A stretch of DNA of 64,000 nt from Cellulomonas avistercoris (GTDB lineage Bacteria; Actinomycetota; Actinomycetes; Actinomycetales; Cellulomonadaceae): contig NZ_JACSQV010000002.1 in NCBI RefSeq assembly GCF_014836445.1, positions 373,247 through 437,246 of the forward strand, written 5' to 3'. The notes beneath the pieces are model-generated. The model was given only the letters and a program-made list of their open reading frames with translations, was not told the origin of the DNA and did not search any database. Positions 16,120 through 27,788 of this stretch are shown one piece after another. The first letter of the stretch is position 1, and every line of letters starts with the position of its first letter. The position numbers and the translations under genes were made by a program.

Positions 16120-17139
16120 ATGGCCGGGCGCGTGACCATCGGCGATCTCGCCCAGCGCCTCGGGCTGTCGAAGGCGTCGGTCTCCTACGCGCTCAACGGC
16201 CAGCCGGGCGTCAGCGAGCAGACGCGGGCGCGCGTGCTCGCGCTCGCACGTGAGCTGCAGTGGTACCCGAGCTCGTCGGCGCGCACGCTGTCCGGTGCGC
16301 GCACGGGCATCGTCGGGCTCGTGCTGTCCCGGGACCCCGACCTGCTGGGCACCGAGCCGTACTACATGCTCGTCCTGTCGGGCATCGAGGCCGAGCTCAT
16401 CGACGCCGAGTACGGTCTGCTGCTGCGCATGGTCGGGTCGGAGCCGGGGCGCGACCTGCCGGTCTACGAGCGGTGGGCCGGTGAGCGGCGCGTCGACGGC
16501 GTCATGCTCTTCGACCAGCGCCGCGACGACCCGCGCATCCCGCTCCTGCGCGACCTCGGGCTGCCCGCGGTGCTCAACGGCGCGGCCGAGCCGGGGTCGG
16601 TCCTGCCGACGGTCGTGCCCGACGAGCACGGCGACGCGCGGCAGGTCGTCGAGCTGCTGCACGGCCTGGGCCACCGGTGGATCGGGCACCTGTCGGGCCC
16701 GTCGGGCCTGCTGCACGAGGAGCGTCGCGAGCTGCTGCTGCGTGCCGCGGCGGCCCCGGCGGGCATCGAGGTCGAGTCGATCCGCGGCGACTACACCATG
16801 GGGACGGCCGAGCGGCTGATCGGCGAACGCCTGCGCCGCGGGCCCGGGCCGACGGCGTGGGTCGCGTCGAACGACGTCATGGCGCTGGGTGCCGTGCGCG
16901 CGGCGGCGCGCGCGGGCGTCGACGTGCCCGGCCGGCTGTCCGTCGTCAGCTGGGACGACTCGCTGCTGTGCGAGATCGGCGCGCCGCCGATCACGGCGCT
17001 CGACCGCCACCCGCGGGACTTCGGCCGCCGGTGCGCGCGGGCGCTGCTGGCCGAGATCGCCGGGACCCCGGACGACGGCGCCGGTGCGCGCCCGAGCGAG
17101 CTGCGCGTGCGGTCCAGCACGGGGCCCGCCGCGCCCTGA
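16120..17139 (+). CDS. LacI family transcriptional regulator
   Basis: The 339-aa protein has an N-terminal helix-turn-helix (VTIGDLAQRLGLSKASVSYA, then LNGQPGVSEQTRARVLALAR with the hinge that binds the minor groove) and a periplasmic-binding-protein-like effector domain (IVGLVLSRDPDLL, RVDGVMLFDQRRDD, GHRWIGHLSGPSGL, AWVASNDVMALGAVRAAARA, LSVVSWDDS). It stands directly upstream of a sugar-type ABC operon and most likely represses it until an oligosaccharide is present. A LacI-type AACCGGTT palindrome lies in the intergenic region. Position 60-80 tail residues are normal for the family. Confidence 0.93.
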   Translation: MAGRVTIGDLAQRLGLSKASVSYALNGQPGVSEQTRARVLALARELQWYPSSSARTLSGARTGIVGLVLSRDPDLLGTEPYYMLVLSGIEAELIDAEYGLLLRMVGSEPGRDLPVYERWAGERRVDGVMLFDQRRDDPRIPLLRDLGLPAVLNGAAEPGSVLPTVVPDEHGDARQVVELLHGLGHRWIGHLSGPSGLLHEERRELLLRAAAAPAGIEVESIRGDYTMGTAERLIGERLRRGPGPTAWVASNDVMALGAVRAAARAGVDVPGRLSVVSWDDSLLCEIGAPPITALDRHPRDFGRRCARALLAEIAGTPDDGAGARPSELRVRSSTGPAAP

Positions 17140-17189
17140 CCCGGGGCCGAGGCGACGGCGCACAGTTGGCGCGCCCCCTGACTCCTGTC

Positions 17190-17259
17190 ACGAATTCGTC
17201 ACGGAGGGTTCCCGTTCGGCCTAGTGGTGGGTAACGTGCTCCTGCGAACTGAACCGGTT
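17190..17259 (+). promoter_or_regulatory. control region of the sugar ABC operon with LacI-type palindrome
   Basis: Two perfect palindromes lie upstream of the solute-binding protein gene: ACGAATTCGT at 17190-17199 and AACCGGTT at 17252-17259. The second, within TGAACCGGTTAG, has the central CG of LacI-family operators and sits 34 nt before the start codon, where a bound repressor would block the promoter. The neighbouring LacI gene is the obvious ligand (inference). I cannot assign a convincing -35/-10 pair. Confidence 0.5.
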
Positions 17260-17292
17260 AGGTAGTACCCGGCACACGACAAGGGAGTCCCC

Positions 17293-18612
17293 GTGAAGCT
17301 TCGCCACCTCGCTGCAGCGTCCGTCCCCGTCCTGCTCCTCGCGGCCTGCTCGGGCGGGGGAGGTGGTGGCGGCTCGACGTCCGGCGGCGGCGACGGGGAC
17401 GTCACCCTCACCTACTGGGCCAGCAACCAGGGCACCAGCCTGGACAACGACAAGGAGGTGCTCACGCCGGTCCTCGAGCAGTTCACCGAGGAGACGGGCA
17501 TCGGCGTCGACCTGGAGGTCATCGGCTGGAGCGACCTGCAGACGCGCATCCAGACCGCCGTCACGTCCGGCCAGGCGCCCGACGTCGTCAACATCGGCAA
17601 CACGTGGGCCGTGTCCCTGCAGGCCACGGGCGCGTTCATGCCGCTCGACGACACCGCGATGGACGCCATCGGCGGCGCCGACAAGTTCGTCGAGACCGCG
17701 CTGGCCACCGGCGGCGAGAAGGGCAGCGACCCGACGTCCGTGCCGCTGTACGGGCTGGCCTACGGGCTCTACTACAACAAGGCGATGTTCGAGGCGGCGG
17801 GCCTCGAGCCGCCGACGACGTGGGAGGACATGGTCGCCGCCGCCCAGGCGCTCACCGACCCGGCCGCGGGCGTGTACGGCATGGCGCTGGCCGCGGGCAG
17901 CTACACGGAGAACAACCACTTCGCGTTCATCAACGCCACGCAGAACGGCGCCGAGCTCTTCGACGACGAGGGCAACCCGACCTTCACCGAGGACGGCGTG
18001 GTCGACGGCATCGTGCGCTACCTCGACCTCATGCAGGCCGAGGAGGTCGTCAACCCCGGCAACGCGCAGTACGACAACGCGTCGCTCGCGGTGGCGGACT
18101 TCGCCACCGGCAAGGCCGCGATGATCCTCAACCAGAACAACGCCAACGCGACCATCGAGGCCAACGGCATGGCCGCCGACGCGTACGGCGTCGTGCCCTT
18201 CCCCGCGCCCTCCGACGCCGAGAGCGACGTCGCCAGCCACGTCGCCGGCATCAACATCTCGATCTTCGGCAACACCGAGCACCCGGACGAGGCCCTGCAG
18301 CTCGTCGAGTACATGACCAGCGAGGACGTGCAGACGACGCTCGGCAAGCCGTTCTCGTCGCTGCCCGTGCTCAAGGACGCCCAGGCCGTCTTCACCGACG
18401 ACCCCGAGCTGGCCGAGACGTTCACGCAGATCTACAACGAGCGCTCCGCGCCGCTGCCGCTGGTCCCCGCCGAGGACCAGTTCGAGACGACGGTCGGGCA
18501 GGCCATGAACACGATGTTCGCGACGATCGCCACGGGCGGCACGGTCACCGCCGACGACGTGCGCGAGGCCATGCAGACGGCCCAGGACCAGGTCCAGGCG
18601 TCGGTCGGCTGA
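17293..18612 (+). CDS. ABC transporter solute-binding lipoprotein (sugar type)
   Basis: The 439-aa protein starts with a lipoprotein signal peptide (MKLRHLAAASVPVLLLAAC; lipobox LAAC, Cys19), followed by a Gly/Ser-rich linker. The mature part is a cluster B/family 1 binding protein: VTLTYWASNQG, LEVIGWSDLQTRIQTAVTSG, APDVVNIGNTWA, YGLYYNKAMFEAAGLEPPTT (a 'YNK..f..aGl..pp.tW' signature), and HVAGINISIFGNTEHPDEAL. It captures an oligosaccharide outside the cell and passes it to the two permeases that follow. No ATPase gene is present here, as is usual for such actinobacterial operons that share MsiK-type ATPases. Confidence 0.94.
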   Translation: MKLRHLAAASVPVLLLAACSGGGGGGGSTSGGGDGDVTLTYWASNQGTSLDNDKEVLTPVLEQFTEETGIGVDLEVIGWSDLQTRIQTAVTSGQAPDVVNIGNTWAVSLQATGAFMPLDDTAMDAIGGADKFVETALATGGEKGSDPTSVPLYGLAYGLYYNKAMFEAAGLEPPTTWEDMVAAAQALTDPAAGVYGMALAAGSYTENNHFAFINATQNGAELFDDEGNPTFTEDGVVDGIVRYLDLMQAEEVVNPGNAQYDNASLAVADFATGKAAMILNQNNANATIEANGMAADAYGVVPFPAPSDAESDVASHVAGINISIFGNTEHPDEALQLVEYMTSEDVQTTLGKPFSSLPVLKDAQAVFTDDPELAETFTQIYNERSAPLPLVPAEDQFETTVGQAMNTMFATIATGGTVTADDVREAMQTAQDQVQASVG

Positions 18613-18644
18613 CGCACCGGTCCGCGTTCGCCGAGGGAGACCCC

Positions 18645-19613
18645 GTGGCCACGACCACCCCCACCGCACCGCCGGTGCCCGCCGCGCGCACCGTGCCCCG
18701 CCGCCGCACCCGCAAGAGCGGGTGGTGGCTGCCGTACGCGCTGCTGGCACCGGCGGTGGTGCTCGAGGTGTTCATCCACCTGGTGCCGATGCTCACCGGC
18801 ATCTGGATGAGCTTCACGCAGCTCACGCGCTTCTTCATCCGGGACTGGACGTCGGCCCCGTTCGTGGGGCTGCGCAACTACCAGGTCGCGCTCGACGTCG
18901 ACGGTGCCGTCGGGCGCGCCCTGCTCAGCTCCTTCGGGATCACGTGCGCCTACACGGTGCTCGTCGTGGGCATCTCGTGGTCGCTCGGCATGGCCGCGGC
19001 CGTGGCGCTGCAGCGGCCGTTCCGCAGCCGGGCGCTGTTCCGCACGCTGTTCCTCGTGCCGTACGCGTTGCCGGTGTACGCCGGCATCGTCACGTGGAAC
19101 TTCATGCTCCAGCGCGACAACGGGGTCATCAACCACCTGCTCGTCGAGGACCTCGGGGTGATGCAGGACAAGCCGTTCTGGCTCATCGGGGGGCGGGCGT
19201 TCGCGTCGATCGTCATCGTCGCGATCTGGCGGATGTGGCCGTTCGCGTTCCTCATGCTGACGGCCGGCCTGCAGTCCGTGCCGGACGACGTCTACGAGGC
19301 CGCGGCGATGGACGGGGCGCACGCGTTCCGCTCCTGGTGGTCGATCACGCTGCCGATGCTGCGGCCGGTCAACCTCGTGCTCGTCCTGGTGATGTTCCTG
19401 TGGGTGTTCAACGACTTCAACACCCCGTACGTGCTGTTCGGCACGGCGCAGCCGGCGGCGGGCGACCTCATCTCGTTCCACATCTACAACGCGTCGTTCC
19501 TCACCTGGAACTTCGGCGCCGGTGCCGCGATGTCGGTGCTGCTGCTGCTGTTCCTGCTGCTCGTGACCGGCACCTACCTGATCGCGCTGAACCGGAGGTC
19601 GCGCCGTGCATGA
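18645..19613 (+). CDS. ABC sugar permease, MalF-type
   Basis: The 322-aa membrane protein has about six helices (WLPYALLAPAVVLEVFIHLV first) and a basic, Pro-rich cytoplasmic N-terminus. The EAA loop that contacts the ATPase reads VYEAAAMDGAHAFRSWWSIT followed by LPMLRP, with the conserved EAA...G. A GAGGGAGA ribosome binding site precedes GTG 18645. It forms a heteromeric channel with the next gene, whose start lies inside the end of this one. Confidence 0.93.
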   Translation: MATTTPTAPPVPAARTVPRRRTRKSGWWLPYALLAPAVVLEVFIHLVPMLTGIWMSFTQLTRFFIRDWTSAPFVGLRNYQVALDVDGAVGRALLSSFGITCAYTVLVVGISWSLGMAAAVALQRPFRSRALFRTLFLVPYALPVYAGIVTWNFMLQRDNGVINHLLVEDLGVMQDKPFWLIGGRAFASIVIVAIWRMWPFAFLMLTAGLQSVPDDVYEAAAMDGAHAFRSWWSITLPMLRPVNLVLVLVMFLWVFNDFNTPYVLFGTAQPAAGDLISFHIYNASFLTWNFGAGAAMSVLLLLFLLLVTGTYLIALNRRSRRA

Positions 19614-20445
19614 CACCCGGGCCTTCAAGACGTTCCGCGCGGCGGTGATCGTCGTGCTCGCGGCGGTCACCGCCCTGCCGCTCTACATCATGGTCACGTC
19701 GTCGCTGAAGCCGCTGCAGGACGTCCGCGGGGCGTTCTCGTGGTGGCCGAGCACCATCACGTTCCAGCCGTTCATCGACATGTGGACCACCGTGCCGCTC
19801 GCGCGCTACTTCGTGAACAGCCTCGTCGTGTCGAGCGCGGCCACGATCGCGAGCCTCGTGATCGCGATCTTCGCGTCCTACGCGGTGTCCCGCTACCGGT
19901 TCCGCGGCCGGTCGGTGTTCACGACGACGGTGCTCTCGACGCAGATGTTCCCCGGCGTGCTGTTCCTGCTGCCGCTGTTCATCATCTTCGTCAACATCGA
20001 GCAGGGCACGGGCTTCCAGTTCGTCGGCACCCGCATCGGCCTGGTCATCACGTACCTGACCTTCTCGCTGCCGTTCTCCATCTGGATGCTGTCGGGGTAC
20101 CTCGACAACATCCCGCAGGAGCTCGACGAGGCCGCGCGGGTCGACGGCTGCTCCCCCGTCGGGGCGCTGCTGCGCGTGGTGCTGCCGGCGGCGCGGCCGG
20201 GCGTGATCGCCGTGGCGATCTACGCCTTCATGACGGCCTGGGGCGAGGTGCTGTTCGCGTCGGTGATGACGACCGAGGCGAACCGCACGCTGGCCGTCGG
20301 CATCCGGCAGTACTCGACGCAGACCAACGTGTACTGGAACGAGATCATGGCGGCCTCGCTCGTCGTGAGCATCCCGGTCGTCATCGGGTTCCTGCTGCTG
20401 CAGCGGCACTTCGTCGCCGGGCTGACCGCCGGGGCGGTCAAGTGA
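19606..20445 (+). CDS. ABC sugar permease, MalG-type
   Basis: The 279-aa protein has six membrane helices. The EAA loop reads LDEAARVDGCSPVGALLRVV followed by LPAARPG. The segment YFVNSLVVSSAATIASLVIA is the typical second helix of MalG-type permeases. The GTG start overlaps the preceding permease gene by 8 nt and follows CCGGAGGTC. Its stop overlaps the start of the glycosidase gene by 4 nt, which ties import and cleavage into one transcript. Confidence 0.93.
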   Translation: MHDTRAFKTFRAAVIVVLAAVTALPLYIMVTSSLKPLQDVRGAFSWWPSTITFQPFIDMWTTVPLARYFVNSLVVSSAATIASLVIAIFASYAVSRYRFRGRSVFTTTVLSTQMFPGVLFLLPLFIIFVNIEQGTGFQFVGTRIGLVITYLTFSLPFSIWMLSGYLDNIPQELDEAARVDGCSPVGALLRVVLPAARPGVIAVAIYAFMTAWGEVLFASVMTTEANRTLAVGIRQYSTQTNVYWNEIMAASLVVSIPVVIGFLLLQRHFVAGLTAGAVK

Positions 20446-22412
20446 GCCGGGGCGTCCCGCGCCCCTCCAGCCACGTCGCCGGTCCGGGAGGGCCGGTGAC
20501 GTGGCTGGGCGCCAACTTCTGGTCCCGCGCCGGCGGTCCGCTGATGTGGCGCAGCTACGACGGTGCGCTCGTGCGGCAGGAGCTCGCCGTCCTGGCCCGC
20601 CACGGGCTGACCATGACGCGCTCGTTCTTCTACTGGCCCGACATAATGCCCACCCCGACGACGCTCGACGAGGAGCAGTGCGCGCACTACGCGGACTTCC
20701 TCGACGCGCACACCGAGGCCGGCATGACGACGATCCCGACGTTCCTCGTCGGGCACATGTCCGGCGAGAACTGGGACCCGGTGTGGCGCGCGGGGCGGGA
20801 CCTGTACACCGACGTCTGGATGGTCGGGCGGCAGGCCTGGTACATCAGCACGCTCACGGCCCGCTACGCCGCGCACCCCGCGGTCGCCGGCTGGCTGATC
20901 TCCAACGAGATGCCGATCTACGGCGGCGAGGGCCGGCGTGAGGACGTCGAGGCGTGGGCGCGGCTCATGGTGCACGCCGTGCGGGCCGGTGGAGGGGACC
21001 AGCCCGTGTCCGTCGGCGACGGGGCGTGGGGCATCGAGCAGACCGGTCACGACAACGGCTACTCGACGGTGGACCTCGGGCACCTCGTCGACTTCACCGG
21101 CCCGCACGTCTACCGCATGGAGTCCGACCAGGTGCGCCAGCACCTCAAGGCCGCGTGGGTGTGCGAGCTCGCGGCCGTGGGCGGGCGGCCCGTCGTGATG
21201 GAGGAGTTCGGGCTCTCGAGCGACTTCGTCTCCCCCGCCGGCGCCGCCGCGTACTACCGCCAGCTCCTGCACACCACGCTCCTGGCCGGTGCGACCGGCT
21301 GGATCGCGTGGAACAACACCGACTACGACACCGTCCTGGGCCAGCGGCCGTACGCCCACCACCCGTTCGAGCTGCACTTCGGCATCACGACGTCCGACGG
21401 CGAGCCCAAGCCGCCGCTGCTCGAGCTCGAGCGGTTCGCCGCGACGCTCCGGGAGATCGACCTGCCGCGGTGCGAGCGCGCCCCGGCGCAGGCCGCGCTC
21501 GTCGTGCCGTCGCACCTCGCGGCCGACTACCCGTTCACGAACGAGGACGAGCGCGCGCTCATCGTCCGCACCGGCGAGCAGGCGTACGTCGCGGCGCGCG
21601 CGGCCGACCTGCCCGTGGGGGTCGTGCGCGAGCAGACCGACGGCGGCCTGCCCGGCGGGTACGACCTGTACCTGCTGCCCTCGGTCAAGCAGCTGTGCGG
21701 GCCGTCGTGGGTGCAGCTGGTCGACCTGGCCGCCGCGGGCGCGACCGTCTACGCGTCGTACTGCGCCGGGGAGTCGCCCGTGCAGCGCGGGCCGTGGTGG
21801 ATCCGCACCGAGGAGCTGTTCGGCGTGCAGCGCGAGCTCGCCTACGGGCTCGTCGACCCGATCGACGACGACGAGGTCGTCCTGACCTTCGAGGCGGACC
21901 TCGGGTCGCTGCACGCGGGTGACGTCCTGCGGTTCCGCGTCGCGGGCAACGCCGAGGCCCGCGCGTACCTGCCCGTGACGGTGCTCGACGCGACGGTCGT
22001 CGCGCGCGACGCGCACGGGCGGCCGGCGGTGGTCGTCAAGGACCACGGGGCCGGGCGCGCGGTGCTGTGCACCTACCCGCTGGAGTACCTCGCGAGCGCG
22101 CAGGGCCGCGTCAACCCCGAGGACACGTGGCGGTTGTACGACGCGCTCGCGACGGTCGCCGGGGTCGAGCGCCCGGTGCGCGTCCCCGACGACCCGCGGG
22201 TGCTGGTCGACCGGCTCGTCCAGGGCGACGGGCGCGAGGTCGTCGTGCTGGTCAGCGAGCACGCGGACGCTGTGAGCGTCACCCCCGAGGTGGCCGACGG
22301 CGGGCTGGAGCAGCTCGACGGGACATCCGTCGACGCCGTGGAGCTCGAGCCGTACGGGGCACTGGTGCTGCGGCGGCGGCCGGGCACGCGGCCGGCAGCG
22401 GACAGGAGCTGA
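20442..22412 (+). CDS. clan GH-A-like glycoside hydrolase (GH5/GH42-like), cytoplasmic
   Basis: The 656-aa protein has no signal peptide. Residues about 15-345 form a TIM barrel of clan GH-A type: WLGANFWSRAGGPLMW, GLTMTRSFFYWPDIMP, WLISNEMPIYGG with the Asn155-Glu156 acid/base pair, VVMEEFGLSS with a Glu at 254/255 as likely nucleophile, and GWIAWNNTDYDT. Residues about 345-540 look like a glutamine-amidotransferase-like flavodoxin fold (AALVVPSHLAADYPF, YDLYLLPSVKQL), as in GH42 or related beta-glycosidases, followed by a beta-rich tail. It probably hydrolyses the oligosaccharide brought in by the adjacent transporter; mannan- or beta-glucan-derived substrates are plausible but not proven. 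Confidence 0.83.
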   Translation: MSRGVPRPSSHVAGPGGPVTWLGANFWSRAGGPLMWRSYDGALVRQELAVLARHGLTMTRSFFYWPDIMPTPTTLDEEQCAHYADFLDAHTEAGMTTIPTFLVGHMSGENWDPVWRAGRDLYTDVWMVGRQAWYISTLTARYAAHPAVAGWLISNEMPIYGGEGRREDVEAWARLMVHAVRAGGGDQPVSVGDGAWGIEQTGHDNGYSTVDLGHLVDFTGPHVYRMESDQVRQHLKAAWVCELAAVGGRPVVMEEFGLSSDFVSPAGAAAYYRQLLHTTLLAGATGWIAWNNTDYDTVLGQRPYAHHPFELHFGITTSDGEPKPPLLELERFAATLREIDLPRCERAPAQAALVVPSHLAADYPFTNEDERALIVRTGEQAYVAARAADLPVGVVREQTDGGLPGGYDLYLLPSVKQLCGPSWVQLVDLAAAGATVYASYCAGESPVQRGPWWIRTEELFGVQRELAYGLVDPIDDDEVVLTFEADLGSLHAGDVLRFRVAGNAEARAYLPVTVLDATVVARDAHGRPAVVVKDHGAGRAVLCTYPLEYLASAQGRVNPEDTWRLYDALATVAGVERPVRVPDDPRVLVDRLVQGDGREVVVLVSEHADAVSVTPEVADGGLEQLDGTSVDAVELEPYGALVLRRRPGTRPAADRS

Positions 22413-22415
22413 TGG

Positions 22416-23216
22416 ATGGACGCTCCCGAGACCCGCCGCCCGGCCGGCGCCACGCCGGGCGCACCCGACCTGCTGCGCCTCGCCCGGCTCGCGGGCGACA
22501 CACCACCGACGTCGATCCCGGAGGTCGTCGAGCGGCTGGAGGCCGTCCTCGACGAGGCCGCGACGTCCTCACCCCGCGGGCCGGACGACGGCATCGCGTC
22601 CTTCACCCGGCTCTACCTGACCATCACCCGCCGGATCGGCGAGATGGTCGCGAGCGGTGAGTTCCGGTCGTCCCCGTTCCTGGTGCGGCTCGACCTGGAG
22701 TTCGCCGAGCGGTTCTTCCAGGCGCTGCGCGACCACGCCGACGACGACGCCACGGCACCCGGGGTGTGGCGCGTGCTGTTCGACCACCGCAGCGACCCGG
22801 ACGTGGCGCCCGTGAACTTCGCGGTGCTGGGCGTGAACGCCCACATCAACTACGACCTCGCCCCTGCGCTCGTCGCCACCTGGCGCACCGTCCCGCCCGA
22901 CGCCGAGGGGGCCGACGGTGCGCAGCACCACGACTACGACCTGGTCAACGACGTGTTCGCGCTCGAGATGGACGGGCTGCGCGAGGAACTCGGGTCGCTG
23001 CTGTCCGGCGGACCCGACGGCGCACCGTGGGACGTCGGCGCGAACTGGCTCTCCGACCTCGTCGTCACGTTCACCCGCGACCTCGCGTGGATCGAGGCGA
23101 CGCGCGTGTGGCGGCAGGGCGCGACCCCGCAGGCCTGCGCGGACTCGGAGCGACGGCTCGATGCGATCGCCACGTTCATCGGCCAGGGGGTGCTGCGGGC
23201 GCCGCTCCCGTTCTGA
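22416..23216 (+). CDS. DUF5995 family protein
   Basis: The 266-aa protein is helical and soluble. Family-like segments are [60 protein letters not shown] (the conserved 'G.NAHI.yDL' core), and [23 protein letters not shown]5995 proteins have no assigned reaction; the conserved His and Asp residues suggest a metal or catalytic site. The start lies 4 nt after the glycosidase stop behind CAGGAGCTG, so the gene is part of the sugar operon. A second ATG two bases upstream is out of frame. Confidence 0.85.
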   Translation: MDAPETRRPAGATPGAPDLLRLARLAGDTPPTSIPEVVERLEAVLDEAATSSPRGPDDGIASFTRLYLTITRRIGEMVASGEFRSSPFLVRLDLEFAERFFQALRDHADDDATAPGVWRVLFDHRSDPDVAPVNFAVLGVNAHINYDLAPALVATWRTVPPDAEGADGAQHHDYDLVNDVFALEMDGLREELGSLLSGGPDGAPWDVGANWLSDLVVTFTRDLAWIEATRVWRQGATPQACADSERRLDAIATFIGQGVLRAPLPF

Positions 23217-23240
23217 CGTCCGGGCCGCGTCGCGGCGGCC

Positions 23241-23912
23241 TCAGTCGGGGACCGGGGCCACGAGCGCGCGCAGCCGCTCCGCGGCGTGCCGCGGGTCGGG
23301 CGCCTGCGTGAGCGCGCGCACGACGACCACGCGGCGCGCGCCCGCGGCGACCACGTCGGGGAGCAGCGGCTCGTCGACCCCGCCGATCGCGAACCACGGC
23401 GTCGCCGGTGCGGCGGCGGCGACCGCGCGGACGGCGTCGAGCCCGACGGGCTCGCGGCCCGGCTTGGTGGGCGTCGCCCGCACGGGCCCCACGCAGAAGT
23501 AGTCGACGTCGGGGTCCTCGTCGGCCGCGGCCGCGGCCTCGCCACCGCCGGACGAGCGCCCGAGCAGCACGCCGGGCCCGACGAGCGCCCGCGCCTGCGC
23601 GACGGGCAGGTCCCGCTGCCCGGTGTGCAGCACGTCGGCGCGCAGCGCGACCGCGAGGTCGGCGCGGTCGTTGACCGCGAACAGGGCCCCGTGCTCGTGC
23701 GCGAGGTCACGGACACGGGCACCGATCGCGAGCTCGTCGACGACGTCGAGCGTGCGGTCGCGCAGCTGGACCACGTCGACGCCGCCGGCCAGCACCGCGT
23801 GCAGGAACCGGTCGAGGTCGCCGGCCGCGCGCCGGGCGTCGGTGCACAGGTACAGGTGCGCGTCGGCGAGGCGGCTACGCCGCTGCGCGCGGACGTCGGA
23901 GGCGTCGGACAT
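23241..23912 (-). CDS. thiE: thiamine-phosphate synthase
   Basis: The 223-aa protein has the ThiE TIM barrel: [33 protein letters not shown] (pattern G...vqlR.K), [20 protein letters not shown] with TGQRDLPV ('NDrvDlA...adGvHlGq.Dl'), GRSSGG at the phosphate loop, [15 protein letters not shown] and WFAIGGVDE. It joins the pyrimidine and thiazole phosphates to thiamine phosphate. The usual Lys in the 'QLRxK' motif is replaced by Arg-Thr here. The gene runs divergently from the thiO-thiS-thiG operon, with the riboswitch of that operon in between; no second riboswitch faces thiE. Confidence 0.92.
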   Translation of the reverse strand: MSDASDVRAQRRSRLADAHLYLCTDARRAAGDLDRFLHAVLAGGVDVVQLRDRTLDVVDELAIGARVRDLAHEHGALFAVNDRADLAVALRADVLHTGQRDLPVAQARALVGPGVLLGRSSGGGEAAAAADEDPDVDYFCVGPVRATPTKPGREPVGLDAVRAVAAAAPATPWFAIGGVDEPLLPDVVAAGARRVVVVRALTQAPDPRHAAERLRALVAPVPD

Positions 23913-23938
23913 GTCGGGCAGCGTAGTGTGGCCGGCGC

Positions 23939-24021
23939 ACGGGAGCCCCGCACGGAGCGGGGCTGAGAGGGCGTCAGAGCCGACCGTCGAACCTGATCTG
24001 GGTCATGCCAGCGAAGGGAGC
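23939..24021 (+). promoter_or_regulatory. TPP riboswitch (thi box)
   Basis: The RNA element has the conserved TPP-aptamer blocks in order: CGGGAGCCCCG...CGGGGCTGAGAGGG, then ACCGTCGAACCTGATCTGGG, then TCATGCCAGCGAAGGGAG. It lies 6 nt before the GTG of thiO. The final block GAAGGGAG is also the Shine-Dalgarno, so TPP binding probably hides the ribosome binding site of thiO. Confidence 0.95.
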
Positions 24022-24026
24022 ACCGC

Positions 24027-26439
<2,413 letters not shown>

Positions 26440-26451
26440 GGGTCCGGGCCG

Positions 26452-27666
26452 TCAGTACCGGCTGAGCGTCGGGTCGACGTCGTCGACCCAGGCGAGCACG
26501 CCACCGGCGACCTGGACGACGTTGTCGCGTCCGGCGGCGTGCGCGGCGTCGACGACGCGCTGGGACCGCGACCCGGCCTTGCAGTACACGGCCACGAGCC
26601 GGTCGCTCGGCAGGTCCGCGAGCGCGTCGCCGCCCCGCGGGCCGAGCAGCTGCCCGGCCGGCACCAGGACGGACCCGGGGATCGTGACGATGTCCCGCTC
26701 GAACTCCTCGCGCACGTCGAGCACGTACGGCGGGGCGGCGGAGTCGAGCAGGTCACGCAGCTGGAGCGCCGAGATCGCCGCGTCCGCCGAGACCCGTGCG
26801 GGCGACGGCACGTCGCAGACCTCGACCTCGGGCTCCGCGACGTGCGTGACCGGCGGGCGCGTCGGGTCGGCGACGACGCGCAGCTCGCGCCACGTCACGT
26901 CGGCGGCGTCGTAGATCGCGAGCCGGCCCAGCAGCGAGCGCCCCGCACCCGTGACGAGCTTGACGGCCTCGGTCACCATGACCGACCCGATCGTCGCGCA
27001 CAGCGCCCCGAGCACCCCGCCCTCGGCGCACGTCGGCACGGTGCCCGGCGCGGGCGGCTCGGGGAACACGTCGCGGTACGTCACGGGCGCGTGGCCCTGC
27101 GGCGGGCGGGACCAGAACACGCTGACCTGGCCGCGGAACCGCTCGAGCGCCCCCCACACGTGCGGCACGCCCGCGATCGACGTCGCGTCGCTCACGACGT
27201 ACCGGGTCGCGAAGTTGTCCGAGCCGTCGAGCACGAGGTCGTACCGCGAGACGATGTCGAGCGCGTTGGCCGCGCTCAGCCGCACGGGGTGCACCTCGAC
27301 GGTCACCTCGGGGTCGGCCGCGAGCACGGCCTCGCGCGCCGAGTCGACCTTGCGACGGCCCACGTCGGCGGTCCGGTGCAGCACCTGGCGCTGCAGGTTC
27401 GACTCGTCGACCACGTCGTCGTCGACGATGCCGAGCGTGCCGACGCCCGCGGCCGCGAGGTAGAGCAGCGCAGGGCTGCCGAGCCCGCCGGCACCGATCA
27501 CGAGGACGCGTGCCGCGGCCAGGCGTCGCTGCCCGCTGACGCCGATGCCCGGCAGGTTGAGGTGGCGGGCGTGGCGCGCGAGACGCGCGGGGGCGAGCGG
27601 CGGGCCCTCCGGCACGAGCGGCTCGCGGGCGGGCGCCTCGACGGTCGTGCCCGGTGCAGATGTCAC
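26452..27666 (-). CDS. MoeZ/ThiF-type sulfur-carrier adenylyltransferase with rhodanese domain
   Basis: The 404-aa protein has an E1-like adenylation domain (VLVIGAGGLGSPALLYLAAA, DDDVVDESNLQRQVLHRTAD, DLVLDGSDNFATRYVVSDA, and TCAEGGVLGALCATIG) and a C-terminal rhodanese domain (YVLDVREEFERDIVTIPGSV; active-site Cys in VYCKAGSRSQ). Such MoeZ/MoeBR proteins activate ThiS and MoaD-type carriers and hand over sulfur from the rhodanese Cys. Converging on the thiG gene, it most likely activates ThiS here. The GTG at 27666 follows GAGGGGGACTCAC. The Cys-x-x-Cys zinc pairs of classical MoeB are not visible. Confidence 0.9.
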   Translation of the reverse strand: MTSAPGTTVEAPAREPLVPEGPPLAPARLARHARHLNLPGIGVSGQRRLAAARVLVIGAGGLGSPALLYLAAAGVGTLGIVDDDVVDESNLQRQVLHRTADVGRRKVDSAREAVLAADPEVTVEVHPVRLSAANALDIVSRYDLVLDGSDNFATRYVVSDATSIAGVPHVWGALERFRGQVSVFWSRPPQGHAPVTYRDVFPEPPAPGTVPTCAEGGVLGALCATIGSVMVTEAVKLVTGAGRSLLGRLAIYDAADVTWRELRVVADPTRPPVTHVAEPEVEVCDVPSPARVSADAAISALQLRDLLDSAAPPYVLDVREEFERDIVTIPGSVLVPAGQLLGPRGGDALADLPSDRLVAVYCKAGSRSQRVVDAAHAAGRDNVVQVAGGVLAWVDDVDPTLSRY

Positions 27667-27764
27667 GTGAGTCCCCCTCGACGGCCGACGTGCCGCGTCC
27701 ATTGTGCCGCGACGCGGACGGCAGGTTCACGACGTGTTCATCTGCTGCTGGTTCCGCCGCTGTC

Positions 27765-27788
27765 TTGATCGCTGTCAATATAGACATG
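27765..27788 (+). promoter_or_regulatory. ars promoter with overlapping ArsR-type operator
   Basis: The region reads TTGA-N6-TCAA (27765-27778) overlapping TGTC-N6-GACA (27773-27786), two interleaved inverted repeats of the kind bound by ArsR/SmtB repressors. CAATAT at 27776-27781 fits a -10 box and lies 6-7 nt before the GTG of the exporter gene. There is no Shine-Dalgarno in front of that GTG, so the transcript is probably leaderless and the repressor covers the -10. This is inference from pattern and spacing. Confidence 0.55.

Noticed and set aside
23885..23938. A second TPP riboswitch controlling thiE
   Set aside because: The conserved thi-box blocks occur only once and in the orientation of thiO; nothing similar faces thiE.
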